The notes under the pieces: model-generated
The model's database searches: none
What the model was told of the DNA's origin: nothing
The model's input: only the letters and a program-made list of their open reading frames with translations
Shown here: piece after piece, positions 9,037 through 20,282 of the stretch
Position numbering within the stretch: the first letter of the stretch is position 1
How the letters are laid out: each line of letters begins with the position of its first letter
Made by a program: the position numbers and the translations under genes
Assembly (NCBI GenBank): GCA_001310415.1
Contig: BAXE01000031.1
Span: 1-49,281 of the forward strand
Length of the DNA: 49,281 nucleotides
Origin: Enterovibrio sp. JCM 19048
GTDB taxonomy: Bacteria; Pseudomonadota; Gammaproteobacteria; Enterobacterales; Vibrionaceae
Reading direction: 5' to 3'

Positions 9037-10424
9037 ATGACTACTGTACCCAACAAACTGTCTAACCGAGAGCTGGTATCCTACTTTGGATACGGCGTCG
9101 GCCAATGCTTCAGCTTTGGTCTGGTCGGCTCTTTTATTCTCTATTTCTACACGGATATTCTCGGTATCTCGCCTATTGCTGCGAGTACCATTTTCCTAAT
9201 CGCCCGGGTATGGGATGCGGTGAACGATCCTATCATCGCGGGCTACATGGACACGCTGGACTCCCGTTTCGGTAAGTTCCGGCCGTACATGCTTTTCACG
9301 CCGTTCCTTATCGTGCTGGTGACCATTGCCGCTTTCTACAATATGGATGCAGATACCTCGACCAAAGTGATGTATGCGGGTATCACCTACATTCTGTGGG
9401 GCACGCTTTACACCATTTCTGACGTGCCATTCTGGTCGATGTCTGCGGTGATGACGGACGAGCCGCAGGAGCGCGCCAAAGCGGCGACCTGTGCCATGTT
9501 GGGTGTGAACGCCGGTATCGGTGCCACCATGGTCATCTTCCCGAAACTGAGCGCTTTCTTTGCAGAAGGCCGTATCGACCAGGGCTATCTGCCTGCGGTT
9601 GCTGTGCTGATGGTGATTGGCCTTGGCTTTATGCTCAACGGCTTTTGGAACACCAAAGAGCGCATCTCCACCCAAAGCTGTGAAAAAGTCACGCTGAAAG
9701 ACACCTTTGCGGCCGTGCGCAAGAACAAACCGCTGTTCTTCATTCTCGCTGCCTTTTTCATGAACGTGTTCTTTAACATGGTCAACGGTTTGTATGTGTT
9801 CTTCTTTACTTACAACATGGGCGATGCGGGGCTGGTTTCACTGATTGGTACCATCACGCTCGCCAGTGCCATTGCGTGTCTTGCCACCCCAGTGCTGACC
9901 AAACGCTTTAAAAAACGCGACATCTTTATCGCACTGTGTGTGATGGAAGTGATTGCCCGTGTCGGCTTCTACTTCTCTGGTTACGACAGCGCGACCAGCG
10001 TGATGATTTGGCTAGGCGTTATCACCACCATTTTCATGATGACCAACCCGCTGATCTCCGCCATGATTGCCGACACCGTGGAATACTCTTACTACCACAG
10101 TGGTAAACGCACGGCGGCGATCACTTTCTCCGGACAGACTTTCACCGGCAAATTGTCAGTGGCTGTCGCTGGGGGAATAACAGGATTTGTCTTGACGTAT
10201 ATCGCTACGTGCCGAATGCCGCGCAAAGCACTGGCACGCTGGATGGTCTGTTCTTCTGTATCGCACTGCTGCCTGCACTGGGTGCCATGGCGCGTATCGC
10301 CATCATGTCGAAGTACACTTTTACCGAAGATGAGCATGCCAAACTGCGTGAGAAACTCAGTCGTGGTGAGTTTGCAGAAGGGGTGAAAGTCGAAGCGGTG
10401 AAGCTGAAGGAAGCAACCAACTAA
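9037..10424 (+). CDS. GPH-family (MelB-like) sugar:cation symporter (frameshifted)
   Basis: About 462 residues, twelve-helix inner-membrane transporter of the glycoside-pentoside-hexuronide family. Family features are the N-terminal YFGYGVGQCFSFGLVGSFI, the ARVWDAVNDPIIAGYMD block (conserved cation-site Asp residues) and the R-G-K-F-R-P loop. The frame breaks at about 10198 after GFVLTYI. Restoring one G gives GYVPNAAQSTGTLDGLFF and a normal C-terminus ending KLKEATN. It is cotranscribed with hydrolase copy 2, so it likely imports a glycoside for intracellular cleavage. A strong terminator follows. Confidence 0.87.
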
Positions 10425-10456
10425 GCCTTAACTAAGCGACAACTCAATTATCGGAA

Positions 10457-10498
10457 GAAAAACGCCCCCAGTCTTTTATCAAGCAGGGGGCGTTTTTG
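10457..10498. terminator. Bidirectional terminator between symporter and nucleoside hydrolase genes
   Basis: AACGCCCCC (10461-10469) pairs with GGGGGCGTT (10486-10494), flanked by A and T runs, between convergent genes. Confidence 0.88.
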
Positions 10499-10520
10499 TT
10501 GGTACGAATTCTGGGACGAA

Positions 10521-11479
10521 TCAACCGAAGCGGGACATGGTATCGAGATACAAATCCAGTAGCGCCTGATCGTTTACCTTCACCGCCACGCTTTGTGCAG
10601 GTTTGTCTGCCCAATCGTCGGTTTTGTGTTTGGTGTCTTTGTGTTTTTGCAGAGTCAGGCCTTCTGCCGGGCCATCACATACCACGCGGATTGGGCCTTT
10701 ACGCACCTCAAACAGGTTTGGGTCAATCACATAGGCAATGGCGGAAGGGTCGTGAACAAAACAGCCATCTACACCCATGCGGGCTTTATAGAAATCCAGA
10801 TAGAAGCGGCTGATATCCCAGATGAATTCACCCACTTCGCCACAGGTATCGCGCAGGGTATCGATATAGTCATTAGAGAAAAACGCCTCATGGGTGACAT
10901 CCAAGCCAACAATAGTCACCGGCCATTCTGCCGTGAACACAATGTCAGCTGCATGCGGGTCATCATGCACATTGGCTTCGGCAAAAGGCGTCACGTTTCC
11001 TGTGTGGTCATGAGTGCCGAATGCGCCGCCCATGATCACCACTTCTTTCACCAAGCCGGTAATTTCCGGTGCCTGTTGCAGTGCCAGCGCCAGATTGGTC
11101 AACGGGCCAACGGCCACCAGAGTGATTTCTCCCGGTGCCGCTTTTACTGAGTCGATAATGTACTGGTGTGCAGGGCGCGGATCGGCGCTGATGGTTGCTC
11201 AGTGATAGCAACATCGCCAAATCCATTTTCACCATGCACCGCCACACTGGCGCCAACGGGAGGGCGCTCTAAGGGCTGGCTTGCACCTTTAGCCACATCG
11301 CACTGAAAGCCGAAGCGCTCTTTGAGGTAAAGCGCGTTACGTGTGCTGGTGTCGATATCGGCATTGCCGAAAACGCTGGTCAGCCCGACCAGTTCAATCT
11401 CCGGGCTCGCTTCGGCGAACAGAATCGCCATTGCGTCATCAATGCCGGGATCGGTATCAAGAATAATTTTCGTTGTCAC
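10521..11479 (-). CDS. Inosine-uridine nucleoside hydrolase family protein (frameshifted)
   Basis: Hydrolyses the N-glycosidic bond of ribonucleosides. About 319 residues after repair, the usual length. The N-terminal calcium-binding motif is KIILDTDPGIDDAMA, followed by VGPLTNLALAL, VVIMGGAFG, EANVHDDPHAADIVF and the active-site His in VHDPSAIAY. The frame breaks at about 11187 (EQPSAP, continuing in another frame as DPRPAHQYIIDSVKAAPG); one missing base explains it. It lies downstream of the PPOX gene on the same strand and converges on the symporter. Specificity within the RihA/RihB/RihC group is not decidable here. Confidence 0.88.
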
Positions 11480-11573
11480 AGCGCTCTGTCCATTGAGAAG
11501 TCTGGGTCTATTCTACGCCCACCCCCAGACAGAGGCTGTGTGTGTGATGGGCAATAATGTGATCTTTGTCAGT

Positions 11574-12140
11574 CTATTTTTTTCCTTCCAAGCCGGAACG
11601 GGCGGCGATGTCGGTTTCGAACCCATCAAGGCTGCGTTGGTTTTTCTTCAGCCAGTAATTCTGGATACCTTCAGAGCCCTGTCTTTCTGACCATTTCGCC
11701 AGCTCATCCCGATCACCTTCGTAGCTGAAATAGGGCACGGACATCCCACACGAGGACTGCACACTGTCGATCTCCAGAAGGAAAATCTGACGCGACGCGA
11801 TGCTTTCGGGGAACAGGGAGACATAGATTTCCCACTCCGGGTCATTGCGGTGGATTGCCCGTGCCTGACCGTAAGCGCGCAGGATCAGTGGTGCGCCTTC
11901 AAAAGCACAGAACATCACTGTCATGCGCGGATCACGCAACACATGGGCAGCAGACTCATTGCCACTGCCAGTGAGGTTCAGCCACGCCAGCGTTTTGCTG
12001 TCGATAACGCGCAGTGAATCGCCACCTTTTGGGGAGATATTCACGGTGCCGCTTTCCGCAGCAGTGCCCACAAAATAGATCTTCTGCTGTTCAATAAGGG
12101 TGATCTGTTTTTCGTTAAGCGATTTGGTCGTTTGTCCCAT
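11574..12140 (-). CDS. Pyridoxamine 5'-phosphate oxidase-family flavoprotein
   Basis: A split-barrel FMN-binding protein of about 188 residues. The N-terminal strands include VGTAAESGTVNISPKGGDS, then LAWLNLTGSGNESAAHVLRD and MTVMFCAFEGAPLILRAYG, the usual core of this family. I choose the ATG at 12140 because AGGGA sits six bases upstream. The ATG at 12146 is too close to that site and the ORF-initial codon lies further upstream without one. It is probably an FMN- or F420-type reductase; the substrate is unknown. It is not the biosynthetic PdxH. Confidence 0.8.
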   Translation of the reverse strand: MGQTTKSLNEKQITLIEQQKIYFVGTAAESGTVNISPKGGDSLRVIDSKTLAWLNLTGSGNESAAHVLRDPRMTVMFCAFEGAPLILRAYGQARAIHRNDPEWEIYVSLFPESIASRQIFLLEIDSVQSSCGMSVPYFSYEGDRDELAKWSERQGSEGIQNYWLKKNQRSLDGFETDIAARSGLEGKK

Positions 12141-12295
12141 CGTCATTCCCTGATTTGTCGCGTTGGATGCAACCAGTAATACCATGATTGGCTAAATAAA
12201 CGCCACCCGTGATGAATCCCTGTTTTTTATGGGAAAACATAGAAGAACGGCGTGGTGTTGCCTAACCTGAAATGACCAATAGGAGAGATTTCAGT

Positions 12296-13495
12296 ATGTT
12301 GGCAAAAGCCGTCCATAAAACCTATATGAAGGCGCTGAAAGTGGCAGCGCGTATTATTCCTATTCCCAGACCAACACTCTTTTCAGGTGCAGACAGTGCC
12401 GTTGAATTGTGTGATGCCATAGGGCTGATGAACATTGGAAAATTGTTGATTGTGACGGACAAACCCCTGGTCGAAGCGGGCATTGTTGGCAAAGTCGAGC
12501 GGTCACTTTCCCACGCAGGAATAGAGTTCGTGCGTTACGACGGTGTGCTGCCAGACCCCACCTATTTGCAGGCGGAGGAGGGGTTGGCACTATACCGCCA
12601 AGAGCAGTGTATGGGCGTACTCGCCATTGGTGGTGGTTCGCCGATAGATTGTGCCAAAGTGATTGCTGCAAGGGTGACCAACCGAAAATCGATCAAACGG
12701 CTGGCGGGGCTTTTAAAAGTCTGGCGCACGCCCGCGCCGCTTTTTGCTATTCCCACCACTGCAGGAACCGGCTCGGAAGTGACGGTCGCCGCCGTGATCT
12801 CTGAGCCAAAACATCACCAGAAAACCCCGCTGATGGATCCAAAACTGGTGCCCTTGATGGCAGCGCTTGACCCTACCTTGATGACTGAGCTTCCGCCCTC
12901 GATTACCGCAGCGACAGGGATGGATGCGCTCACCCACGCCGTTGAGGCGTATTTGTCCAACAATGCCACCACGGAAACGGATGCTTATGCCACTGCGGCG
13001 CTAAAGCTTATTCACGGCAATTTGCTGGCGGCATACAAAGATGGCAAATCGCTCAAAGTGCGGCTAAACATGGCAATGGCGTCTTACTATGCGGGGCTGG
13101 CATTTACCAAAGCAAGCCTCGGCTATGCCCATGCCATTGCCCATCAACTCGGCGCGAAATACGGTACGCCCCATGGCATAGCAAATGCGTTGGCGCTTCC
13201 GTTGGTACTGAATGCATCCTTGCCTTCAGCTTCGTCACGGATGGCAAAACTGGCTCTGCTGACAGAAAGGGGCGACAGGCAGTGGGATGACGAAACCAAC
13301 GCGAAAGCCTTTATCAGTTACGTGGTCGATTTGCAGATAGCGCTGGGAATTGTCCGCACCCTGCCCGCCATCCAAACCGAAGACATTCCCGCACTCGCAA
13401 AAAATGCGGTCAGGGAAACCCACTGGAACTATCCGGTTCCCCACTACCTGACGCGCACCCAGTGTGAGCAGATTTTTACCCAGCTCAAAGGCTAA
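12296..13495 (+). CDS. Iron-containing alcohol dehydrogenase
   Basis: A 399-residue group III metal-dependent alcohol dehydrogenase. NAD-binding region: AIGGGSPIDCAKVIAARV and PTTAGTGSEVT. Metal site: TGMDALTHAVEAYLS, then GYAHAIAHQLGAKYGTPHG with the conserved His residues. The ATG at 12296 is favoured over 12272 because AGGAGA lies eight bases upstream. It oxidises primary alcohols or reduces aldehydes in the cytoplasm; the substrate is not predictable. It is divergent from the PPOX gene, with only about 155 bases of shared promoter region. Confidence 0.9.
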   Translation: MLAKAVHKTYMKALKVAARIIPIPRPTLFSGADSAVELCDAIGLMNIGKLLIVTDKPLVEAGIVGKVERSLSHAGIEFVRYDGVLPDPTYLQAEEGLALYRQEQCMGVLAIGGGSPIDCAKVIAARVTNRKSIKRLAGLLKVWRTPAPLFAIPTTAGTGSEVTVAAVISEPKHHQKTPLMDPKLVPLMAALDPTLMTELPPSITAATGMDALTHAVEAYLSNNATTETDAYATAALKLIHGNLLAAYKDGKSLKVRLNMAMASYYAGLAFTKASLGYAHAIAHQLGAKYGTPHGIANALALPLVLNASLPSASSRMAKLALLTERGDRQWDDETNAKAFISYVVDLQIALGIVRTLPAIQTEDIPALAKNAVRETHWNYPVPHYLTRTQCEQIFTQLKG

Positions 13496-13653
13496 TTGCT
13501 CCGGCGGCAAAGCATCTGGCAATCCTGTTGATTTTGGCGGCGCCTTTTCCTGTCTTTTAACCATGTGCATGCTAGAATGCGCGCCCACTAAGGTGGGTGT
13601 GCAACTCAGCACGTCTGCCATACTTTGATTTTTGATATTTAACGAGAGCCGTC

Positions 13654-15063
13654 ATGCCATTCTCCAAACTGGGCCTCAGCCAGCCAATTGTCTCCGCCCT
13701 TGCCGATATGGGTTACCAGCAACCTACGCCTATCCAGGAAAAAGCGATTCCTGTGGTACTGCGAGGCGAGAACCTGTTGGCGACAGCGCAGACAGGTACG
13801 GGTAAAACCGCCAGCTTCCTGCTGCCTATTATGGAGATACTCAGCGAAGGGGAAACCCTGCGCAAGAAGCGCGTCCGTGCATTGATCCTCGCACCAACCC
13901 GTGAGCTGGTGGCTCAGGTGGAAAAGAACGCAGCGGCATACGGTAAAAACCTCTCACTGAAGACGCTGGCGATGTACGGCGGTACTGATTCGCAGGCGCA
14001 AAAACAGCAGCTGATTGACGGCGTTGATATCCTGGTAGCCACGCCTGGCCGTTTGCTGGACATGATGACCCAGCGCGCGGTGCACTTTGATGAACTGCGC
14101 TGTCTGGTGCTAGATGAAGCTGACCGCATGCTGGACATGGGCTTTATCGAAGACATCAACAAGATCATCGAGCGTCTGCCGGTTGAGCGCCAGAACCTGT
14201 TGTTCTCAGCCACCCTGTCTGACAAAGTTCGTTTCCTGGCGAAAACCGCGGTACCGAATCCAGTAGAAATCCGATCTGAAGGTAACAGCAAGGCGGAAAT
14301 TTCGCAGTGGCTGACCACGGTCGATAAAGACAAAAAGTCTTCACTGCTGGCGCACCTCATCACTGAAAATGCGTGGGATCAAGCGCTGATCTTTATTGAA
14401 ACCAAACACGGTGCTGCCAAGCTGGTTGAGCAGTTAGGCAAGCGTGGTATTCATGCGGAATCCTTCCACAGTGGTCGCAGCCAGGCGATGCGTGAACAAC
14501 TGCTGGAAGAGTTCAAAACCGGTAAGCTGCAATTTCTGGTGGCAACCGGTGTCGCTGCCCGTGGTATCGACATTGATGAGCTGAAACGTGTGATTAACTA
14601 CGATCTGCCATTCCCGGCTGACGACTACATTCACCGTATTGGCCGTACCGGCCGTGCAGGTGCAACCGGTGAAGCGGTTTCATTCCTGTCGAAAGACGAT
14701 TTCAAGAACCTTTGCATGATTGAAAGCCGTCTGGGTCATTTGATTGAGCGCCGTGAAATCGAAGGCTTTGCGCCGAAAAAACCGGTGCCGGTTTCTATTC
14801 TCAATTACGTGCCAAAAAATAAGCGCGAACCAAAACAGGATGGAAAGTCATCTGACAAAGCTGGTGCAGCGCGCGGTGAACTCAAACCACGCCGCAATGA
14901 AGGCGAGCGTCAGGACAGCAAGGCACGTAACCGCAAACCACAGCGCGATGCAAAGCCGGGCGGTTTCAAAGCGGGTGAAGACAGCAACCGCAAGCCAAAA
15001 AGTGGTGGCCGTGACAACCCATGGGCGACGTTGAAACCGCGTGGAGATAAATCCCCGCAATAA
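13654..15063 (+). CDS. rhlE: DEAD-box ATP-dependent RNA helicase, RhlE-like
   Basis: A 469-residue cytoplasmic RNA helicase. All motifs are present: Q motif PTPIQEKAIP, Walker A AQTGTGKT, PTRELVAQ, TPGRLLD, DEAD in VLDEADRMLDMGF, SAT, then ARGIDI and HRIGRTGR of the second RecA domain. The C-terminal 80 or so residues are a low-complexity Lys/Arg/Gly/Asp tail, as in RhlE proteins, likely for nonspecific RNA binding. It probably acts in ribosome assembly or RNA turnover, often at low temperature. It is intact and followed by a clear terminator. RhlE is preferred over SrmB and DeaD from domain length and the start MPFSKLGLSQPIV. Confidence 0.88.
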   Translation: MPFSKLGLSQPIVSALADMGYQQPTPIQEKAIPVVLRGENLLATAQTGTGKTASFLLPIMEILSEGETLRKKRVRALILAPTRELVAQVEKNAAAYGKNLSLKTLAMYGGTDSQAQKQQLIDGVDILVATPGRLLDMMTQRAVHFDELRCLVLDEADRMLDMGFIEDINKIIERLPVERQNLLFSATLSDKVRFLAKTAVPNPVEIRSEGNSKAEISQWLTTVDKDKKSSLLAHLITENAWDQALIFIETKHGAAKLVEQLGKRGIHAESFHSGRSQAMREQLLEEFKTGKLQFLVATGVAARGIDIDELKRVINYDLPFPADDYIHRIGRTGRAGATGEAVSFLSKDDFKNLCMIESRLGHLIERREIEGFAPKKPVPVSILNYVPKNKREPKQDGKSSDKAGAARGELKPRRNEGERQDSKARNRKPQRDAKPGGFKAGEDSNRKPKSGGRDNPWATLKPRGDKSPQ

Positions 15064-15095
15064 AGTTTGGAACCAAGCTAACATTCTGAAAAATA

Positions 15096-15127
15096 AAAAG
15101 GAGTGCCCTTATTTGGCGCTCCTTTTT
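15096..15127 (+). terminator. Rho-independent terminator of the helicase gene
   Basis: AAAAGGAGTGCC pairs with GGCGCTCCTTTT (one G-T wobble) and is followed by a run of T. Confidence 0.88.
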
Positions 15128-15496
15128 TGTTTATGAAATGGATTGCATTTGGTGTTTCGGGTATCAGATATCTGAGGGCGAATAATTCGGCGAAGCAGAT
15201 CTCAATTCACTCTCTGTAAAGTAGAAGTGCGCCGCACAAAATGACCAAATCAGGTCACGGCCAACTTAATTTGTGTCATAAATGATGTGTATCTCAATAG
15301 CGGTTTGCGTTGAGAAATTTTTTAACTATCAGCTATCCACTGCCTTTTGTTTGCTGATGACTTCTCTGTGTTTAGACCTGAAGCTTGCATGGAGAAGGTT
15401 TCGTCGAGCCTTGACGATCACCCGCCTGAACTTATCTCCCTACCTATAGTGTTCAGAGCGGGTGGATTTCTTTCTTCCCCTTTTTCTTTATCCCTG
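15128..15496. other. Intergenic region with one imperfect inverted repeat
   Basis: No credible gene is seen between the helicase terminator and the chemoreceptor stop. The only structure is at 15417-15467. CACCCGC-CTGAAC pairs with GTTCAG-AGCGGGTG across a 20-nt loop and is followed on the plus strand by a pyrimidine-rich tract. It could be a weak terminator or a structured transcript end; no function is assigned. Confidence 0.5.
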
Positions 15497-17167
15497 TTAG
15501 ATAACGTATTTCTGAATTTTATCCTTCATTTCGTCTGACAGTTTCTGCAGTGAATCGGCCGCTATCCGGCTCTGTTCTGCGCCGGCTGCAGTCTGGTCGG
15601 ATATCGAGCTGATCGTCGTAATGTTTTTATTTATCTCCTCGGTGACAGAGCTTTGCTGTTCCGCCGCAGTCGCGATCTGTGTGTTCATGGCGTTGATTTC
15701 ATCCACGCTGGCGAGAATGCGCTTGATAGCCTCTCCGGCATCTTTCGCCATTTGCACGGTTTCCTGCGCCTGAGTATTGCCGTTTTCCATCCGCGCCATG
15801 GCATTACGGCTGCCTTCCTGCAGTTGCTGAATAGTTGACTGGATTTCGATGGTGGATGACTGGGTGCGTTGTGCGAGAGAACGCACTTCATCGGAGACCA
15901 CAGCAAAACCGCGTCCCTGCTCCCCGGCACGCGCAGCTTCAATCGCTGCATTCAGGCCAGTAAGTTGGTTTGCTCAGAAATGCCTTGAATGGTCACCACT
16001 ACGCTGCCAATTGCCTCGGTGTGTTTTTGCAGCTGGTTCATGGCATCGACAGTTGATTCGAGATCGCGGGAAAGGTGCTCAATCATTTCGATACTGCGCA
16101 TGACAATTTTCTGGCCATCCGATGCGGCATTGTCCGCTTCCTGTGAAGCGGTAGCGGCGGAAGAAGTGTTGTTGGCAACCTCATGCACTGTGGCAGTGAA
16201 TTCGTGGATTGCAGCAGCAATCATCTGGGTCTGCGCTTGCTGATCCAACACATTCTCTGGTCTGGTTCGTGACAACCGCGCTTTCAGACGCGGAGTTTGC
16301 CAGCAATCCCGTGGAGTGTTGGGTGTCTTTCACCAGCGACTGGAAGTTGGCTACCAGGGTGTTGACGGAATCAGCGATATGGGCGAATTCATCGTCCCCA
16401 CTGACGTTAACCCGGCGGGTAAGATCGCCTTTGTTGATTGATGTTGAAGTGGATTCAATCTCTGTAATGGCGTTGTTCATACGGAAAACTATCTTGGCAA
16501 ACAGCCCAAACAGGACAATCACCGACAAGGCGATGACGCCGCCTACCGTCCACATAAAGCGGTCTGCATTGTCGACCGCCTCATTGTAATTTGCTTCACC
16601 TTCTTCTGTTTGCAGTGCCAAAAAACGCTCCGCCTGTTGAGAGAGCGTTTTGAATTCAGGGTTAATGGTTTTCAACAGCAGCAGATTGGCATCACTGAAC
16701 TGGTTATTCTTCAGGTACTCCATGGCGGGCATAAAGCCGTCGTCAGTGATCACGTCCAACACGTCAACCATTTGGTTAACCAGTGCTCGTTCTTCGCCGC
16801 TGATGTCGGAAACCAGAATTTCGTTGTCGACGATATGGTGGAGTGATGTCAACGCAGTGGTGATTTCGTCAAAATGGACGCTGATAGGGTGGTCGTGAAG
16901 CGAAGCGACCTCACTGGTTGGGTCATGTTGTTGTGCCAGCAACAAATTACTGCGTGCGTCGCCGAGCTTATCCAGGATTTTTCCTGCCCGGATGGTGTGT
17001 TGCATCCCTTGCGAATAGAGATCTTCAAGGGAGTTGGCCGCATTGTTCATGCCAGACAATCCCTTGAAGCCGATAAAACACAGGGTCACCACCACCAAAA
17101 GGGCTATCCCTTTGAGTTGAAAGGTAACGGATTGGAATTTTGCTAAGAAGCCAGTATCGGAAGCCAT
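15497..17167 (-). CDS. Methyl-accepting chemotaxis protein (two frameshifts)
   Basis: About 557 residues after repair. It has an N-terminal membrane helix ([17 protein letters not shown], about residues 20-36), a periplasmic four-helix-bundle-type sensor, a second helix ([21 protein letters not shown]), a HAMP domain ([20 protein letters not shown]) and the cytoplasmic signalling domain with the conserved hairpin [20 protein letters not shown]. Breaks are at about 16262 (after NQTRE; two bases probably missing) and about 15956 ([14 protein letters not shown]; one C missing). I use the ATG at 17167 with AAGGA seven bases upstream. The ligand is unknown. Confidence 0.88.
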
Positions 17168-17460
17168 CGTATTTTCCTTAGACATAGTCATAGGTTGAGT
17201 ATAGGAAGGGGCGACTTGTCTATTGGTAACCAATATTGATAGAGATCAATAAGTTGAAAAGCCTGGAGACTTCATGAAGAATTTTGCTGGGGGTGTCACA
17301 CAGATCGTACAAGGTTTGCAACGACTGAAAATTTTGCAGTGTTCTGTACGTTTTATGACAGGTCTGGGGTAACGTATGTTTCCCGTTTGGGAATGTTGAT
17401 TTTTGCAATGAAAGTGCGCTGAAAAAGCCCGTTTAAGGCTAATAAATAATAAGAGAGCCG

Positions 17461-18535
17461 ATGAAACAGATCCTGAAAACCATTTTGGCGTCCGCCTTGC
17501 TGTTCAGCATCGCCGCCTGTACGACGGACTATTCCGAGCAGCATGACGCCGCGTTGATCAAAACACCTATGACAGCCAGATGGAAGAACTGTCGCCCTAT
17601 CAGTTGGGGCACTATGCCTTCGTATGTACCGTCAGACCGAAGATGCCAAATATTCCGAAGCCATTGGCGCTGACTTGACGCGCGTGGCAGACAGACTCAG
17701 TGATTACGCAAACACCCTCACTTCGCCACAAGAGATGCTGGCATTGGGAAAAGAGCGCCTCAAAAGCTATGACTCCGGTGATGGTGAGCGAAATGCTCTG
17801 CGACACCAAGCCGCACAGGGCAGGGAAGAGTATCTGGTATTGGGTGCCGGCCTTATCAGCAGCATGGCGCGCGCCAACGAATATGGCCTCAAGCATGTCG
17901 AAGACAAGAAGCTGCGCGACATGTTGGAGTGGTATGACTTTGAAACCTATGTCACCAACCCAGAGATGATCCGCGCTTGGGCCGCACAGCTTGCCAATCA
18001 GGTTTACTGGTTAAAGCAACTGGGAGAGCAGGACCACACCGCCGCGTTCATCGAGGCGTTCCAGCAAACTTATCCGGATAATCGGGATGCGTCACTCTCG
18101 GCGCAGCAGTTTAACAATAAGCTTTATGGCATGACCCATATCATCCTCGCCGCGTCGGAATACTACCGTAAGCCTGTAAATGAAGCCGAGTTCCAGTGGA
18201 TTTACGATTATTTCCGCAACAATTTCGACGAGATTGCTGCCCGCTCAAAGCCTGATGTGATTGCAGAGATCGGCATCAGCTTCCTGCTTGCAGGTTTGGA
18301 TACTGACCCGGTCGTTACCCGCAGTCAGGATATTATTCAGGAAGCTATAAACCGCGAAGCGAATATGGTGCCTTCAGTCAGTGGTGGTACAGATTTAGCG
18401 AAAGGAGAGCACCGAAACGTGTTGGCGATTATGTTACTGGACTGGCAGGGTGCCAAAGCAGTGCCCATGGCTGGACAAGATGATGAGGTGCTGGTGGATG
18501 TGCCAGATTCGCTGGTGCCTGTCTCGAACCGATAA
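17461..18535 (+). CDS. DUF3541-type lipoprotein (two frameshifts)
   Basis: About 358 residues after repair. The N-terminal signal ends in the lipobox FSIAAC at residues 15-20, so it is likely anchored to a membrane by a lipid. The rest is alpha-helical (LTRVADRLSDYANTL, GLISSMARANEYGLKHV, YGMTHIILAASEYYRKPV) and ends with the EHRNVLAIMLLDW block I associate with DUF3541 of vibrios. Breaks occur at about 17567 and 17618. One added base at each joins HDAALI to YDSQMEELSPYQLGHYAF and on to MYRQTEDAKYSEAIG. The molecular role is unknown. It converges on yegD. Confidence 0.72.
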
Positions 18536-18575
18536 CCACGACTAAAGCGCCTGACAATATAGAGGCGAAGACAAG

Positions 18576-18597
18576 AGCAGGGGCAATTGCCCCTTCT
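18576..18597. terminator. Possible terminator between DUF3541 gene and yegD
   Basis: AGGGGC-AATT-GCCCCT hairpin between convergent genes, extendable by flanking GAG/CTC. It lacks a strong T-run, so confidence is moderate. Confidence 0.5.
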
Positions 18598-18651
18598 CTG
18601 TTAATGACACATTGGATATCAAACTTTGGTTATCAAGCCATGGCAGGGAAA

Positions 18652-20004
18652 TTACCCGCGGAAGCAGCGCTCCGCGTGGCGAGCCAACCCCGAGGTAACC
18701 GAACCGAAAAAGTCACCGGCCACAATTGGCACGCCCGGTAAGGTTTGCTCCAGCAGGGCACGCAGGATTGGGGAGCGCGCACTGCCGCCGGTCATAAAGA
18801 TTGCGTCTGGCTGGGTGCTGGCCTGTGCCAACGCCTCTGTGACCAGTTCTGCCACCTTCGCAACCGGGTTGCAATCGCTTCTGCCAGTTGATTTTGGTCT
18901 GCAGATGCAGTCAGGCTTTCTCCAGCCATAGACAGCGCCGCCTGAGCGGAGTCTTCATCTGACAGGCGGATCTTCATCTCTTCAGCGCAACGCACGATCT
19001 GGTAGCCCAGCGTTTCGCGGTGCACTTTCAGAAGGCGGGTCAGTTTTTCCGGCTCTGACGCATCACGGATCAATTGCTCCAATACGTGGCGGTTTGCCGA
19101 GGAATAAAAGTCGGATTGTGCCGCGACATTGTTGATGGCAATCGGATTCCAGAACTGGGTAACCGGCATAGCAATACCACGCTGTAGCGTCGAGCCTTTA
19201 CCAAACAGTGGCATCAATTGCTCAAAGGCAGATGAATATCCAGATCGTTACCCCCCACACGGCAGCCGGAATGCGCCAGCAGTGAAGCGCGGCGATCATC
19301 GCGGTTGCGCCAACTCGGCCCATTTCAATCAAGCTGCAGTCAGTAGTACCACCACCGATATCCACCACCAAAACGGTGCTGTCTTTGGTCAGTGTACTTT
19401 CGTATTCCAGACCGGCAGCGACAGGTTCAAACTGGAACTCGATATCTTTAAAACCGGCGCGTTTTGCTGCTTTCAGCAGGATAGATTCCGCCTGTTGGTT
19501 GGCTTTCTCGCCGCCAATGCCCTGGAAATTGACCGGACGGCCAATCACCGCCTGGAGGATATCTTGCTGTAGATCGGCTTCAGCCTGTTGCTTGATGTTC
19601 GCCATCATGGCGCACACCAAATCCTCAAAAAAGCTCACTTGCGCATCGTGCAATCCCGTCGCACCCAGGAAGGATTTTGGCGATTTAACGTAGTAGACCT
19701 CTTCCGGGTCTTCGAGATACGTCGCCAGCGCCGCGCGGCCAAAGCGCAGGTCACCGGGCTCGACGATGATGTCTTCTTCACGGTTAAAGGCAACAGCGCG
19801 GCGAAGCAGCTGTTCACCAACCTGATCGCCGGGCTGGATGTTGAAATGACGCCAGAGGTACTCACTCACCGCTTCACGGGTTGGTGCGCAAAGGGTGGAT
19901 GGGATGTAGGTATGGGTGTTTTCCAATGCCAGTAAACGTGGCGTTTCACCCTCCATTACGGCAACAGAGCAGTTTGCGGTTCCGTAGTCGAAGCCGATAA
20001 ACAT
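18652..20004 (-). CDS. yegD: Hsp70-family chaperone-like protein YegD (three frameshifts)
   Basis: An actin-fold ATPase related to DnaK but without the usual substrate-binding domain. About 451 residues after repair, matching E. coli YegD. Motifs: phosphate 1 FIGFDYGTANCSVAV at the N-terminus, phosphate 2 VLVVDIGGGTTDCSLI, the HSGCRVGGNDLDI block, and the adenosine motif IFMTGGSARSPILRALL. Breaks at about 19287, 19228 and 18865 each need one added base, joining GATA to DDRRASLLAHSGCRVGG, HL to AFEQLMPLFGKG, and IAT to RVAKVAELVTEA. The cellular function is unsettled. It is intact in length from start to stop, so I read the breaks as sequence errors. Confidence 0.88.
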
Positions 20005-20282
20005 GGAATTTCTCCAGCGACAAAAAAGCCGGACAGTTTACGTGAACCGGCGTTGATAGCAAGACAGCGCAAGGCAAATTCCACCCTGAAAGCGGTTTGG
20101 TATTTGCTTTGTAGTTTAGCGCTGCTTAATCAAACGATTAGCCAGCGATAAAAATGCTGTCATGAAACTTTATAGCGGCGATGTCATAAGTGAGACAGAT
20201 AGTGACGCAGATCAAATTATTCTTTAGTCATGCAACACAAACCGTGTGGCGACTTAATTCCTTAATATCTAAGGAGGACGGC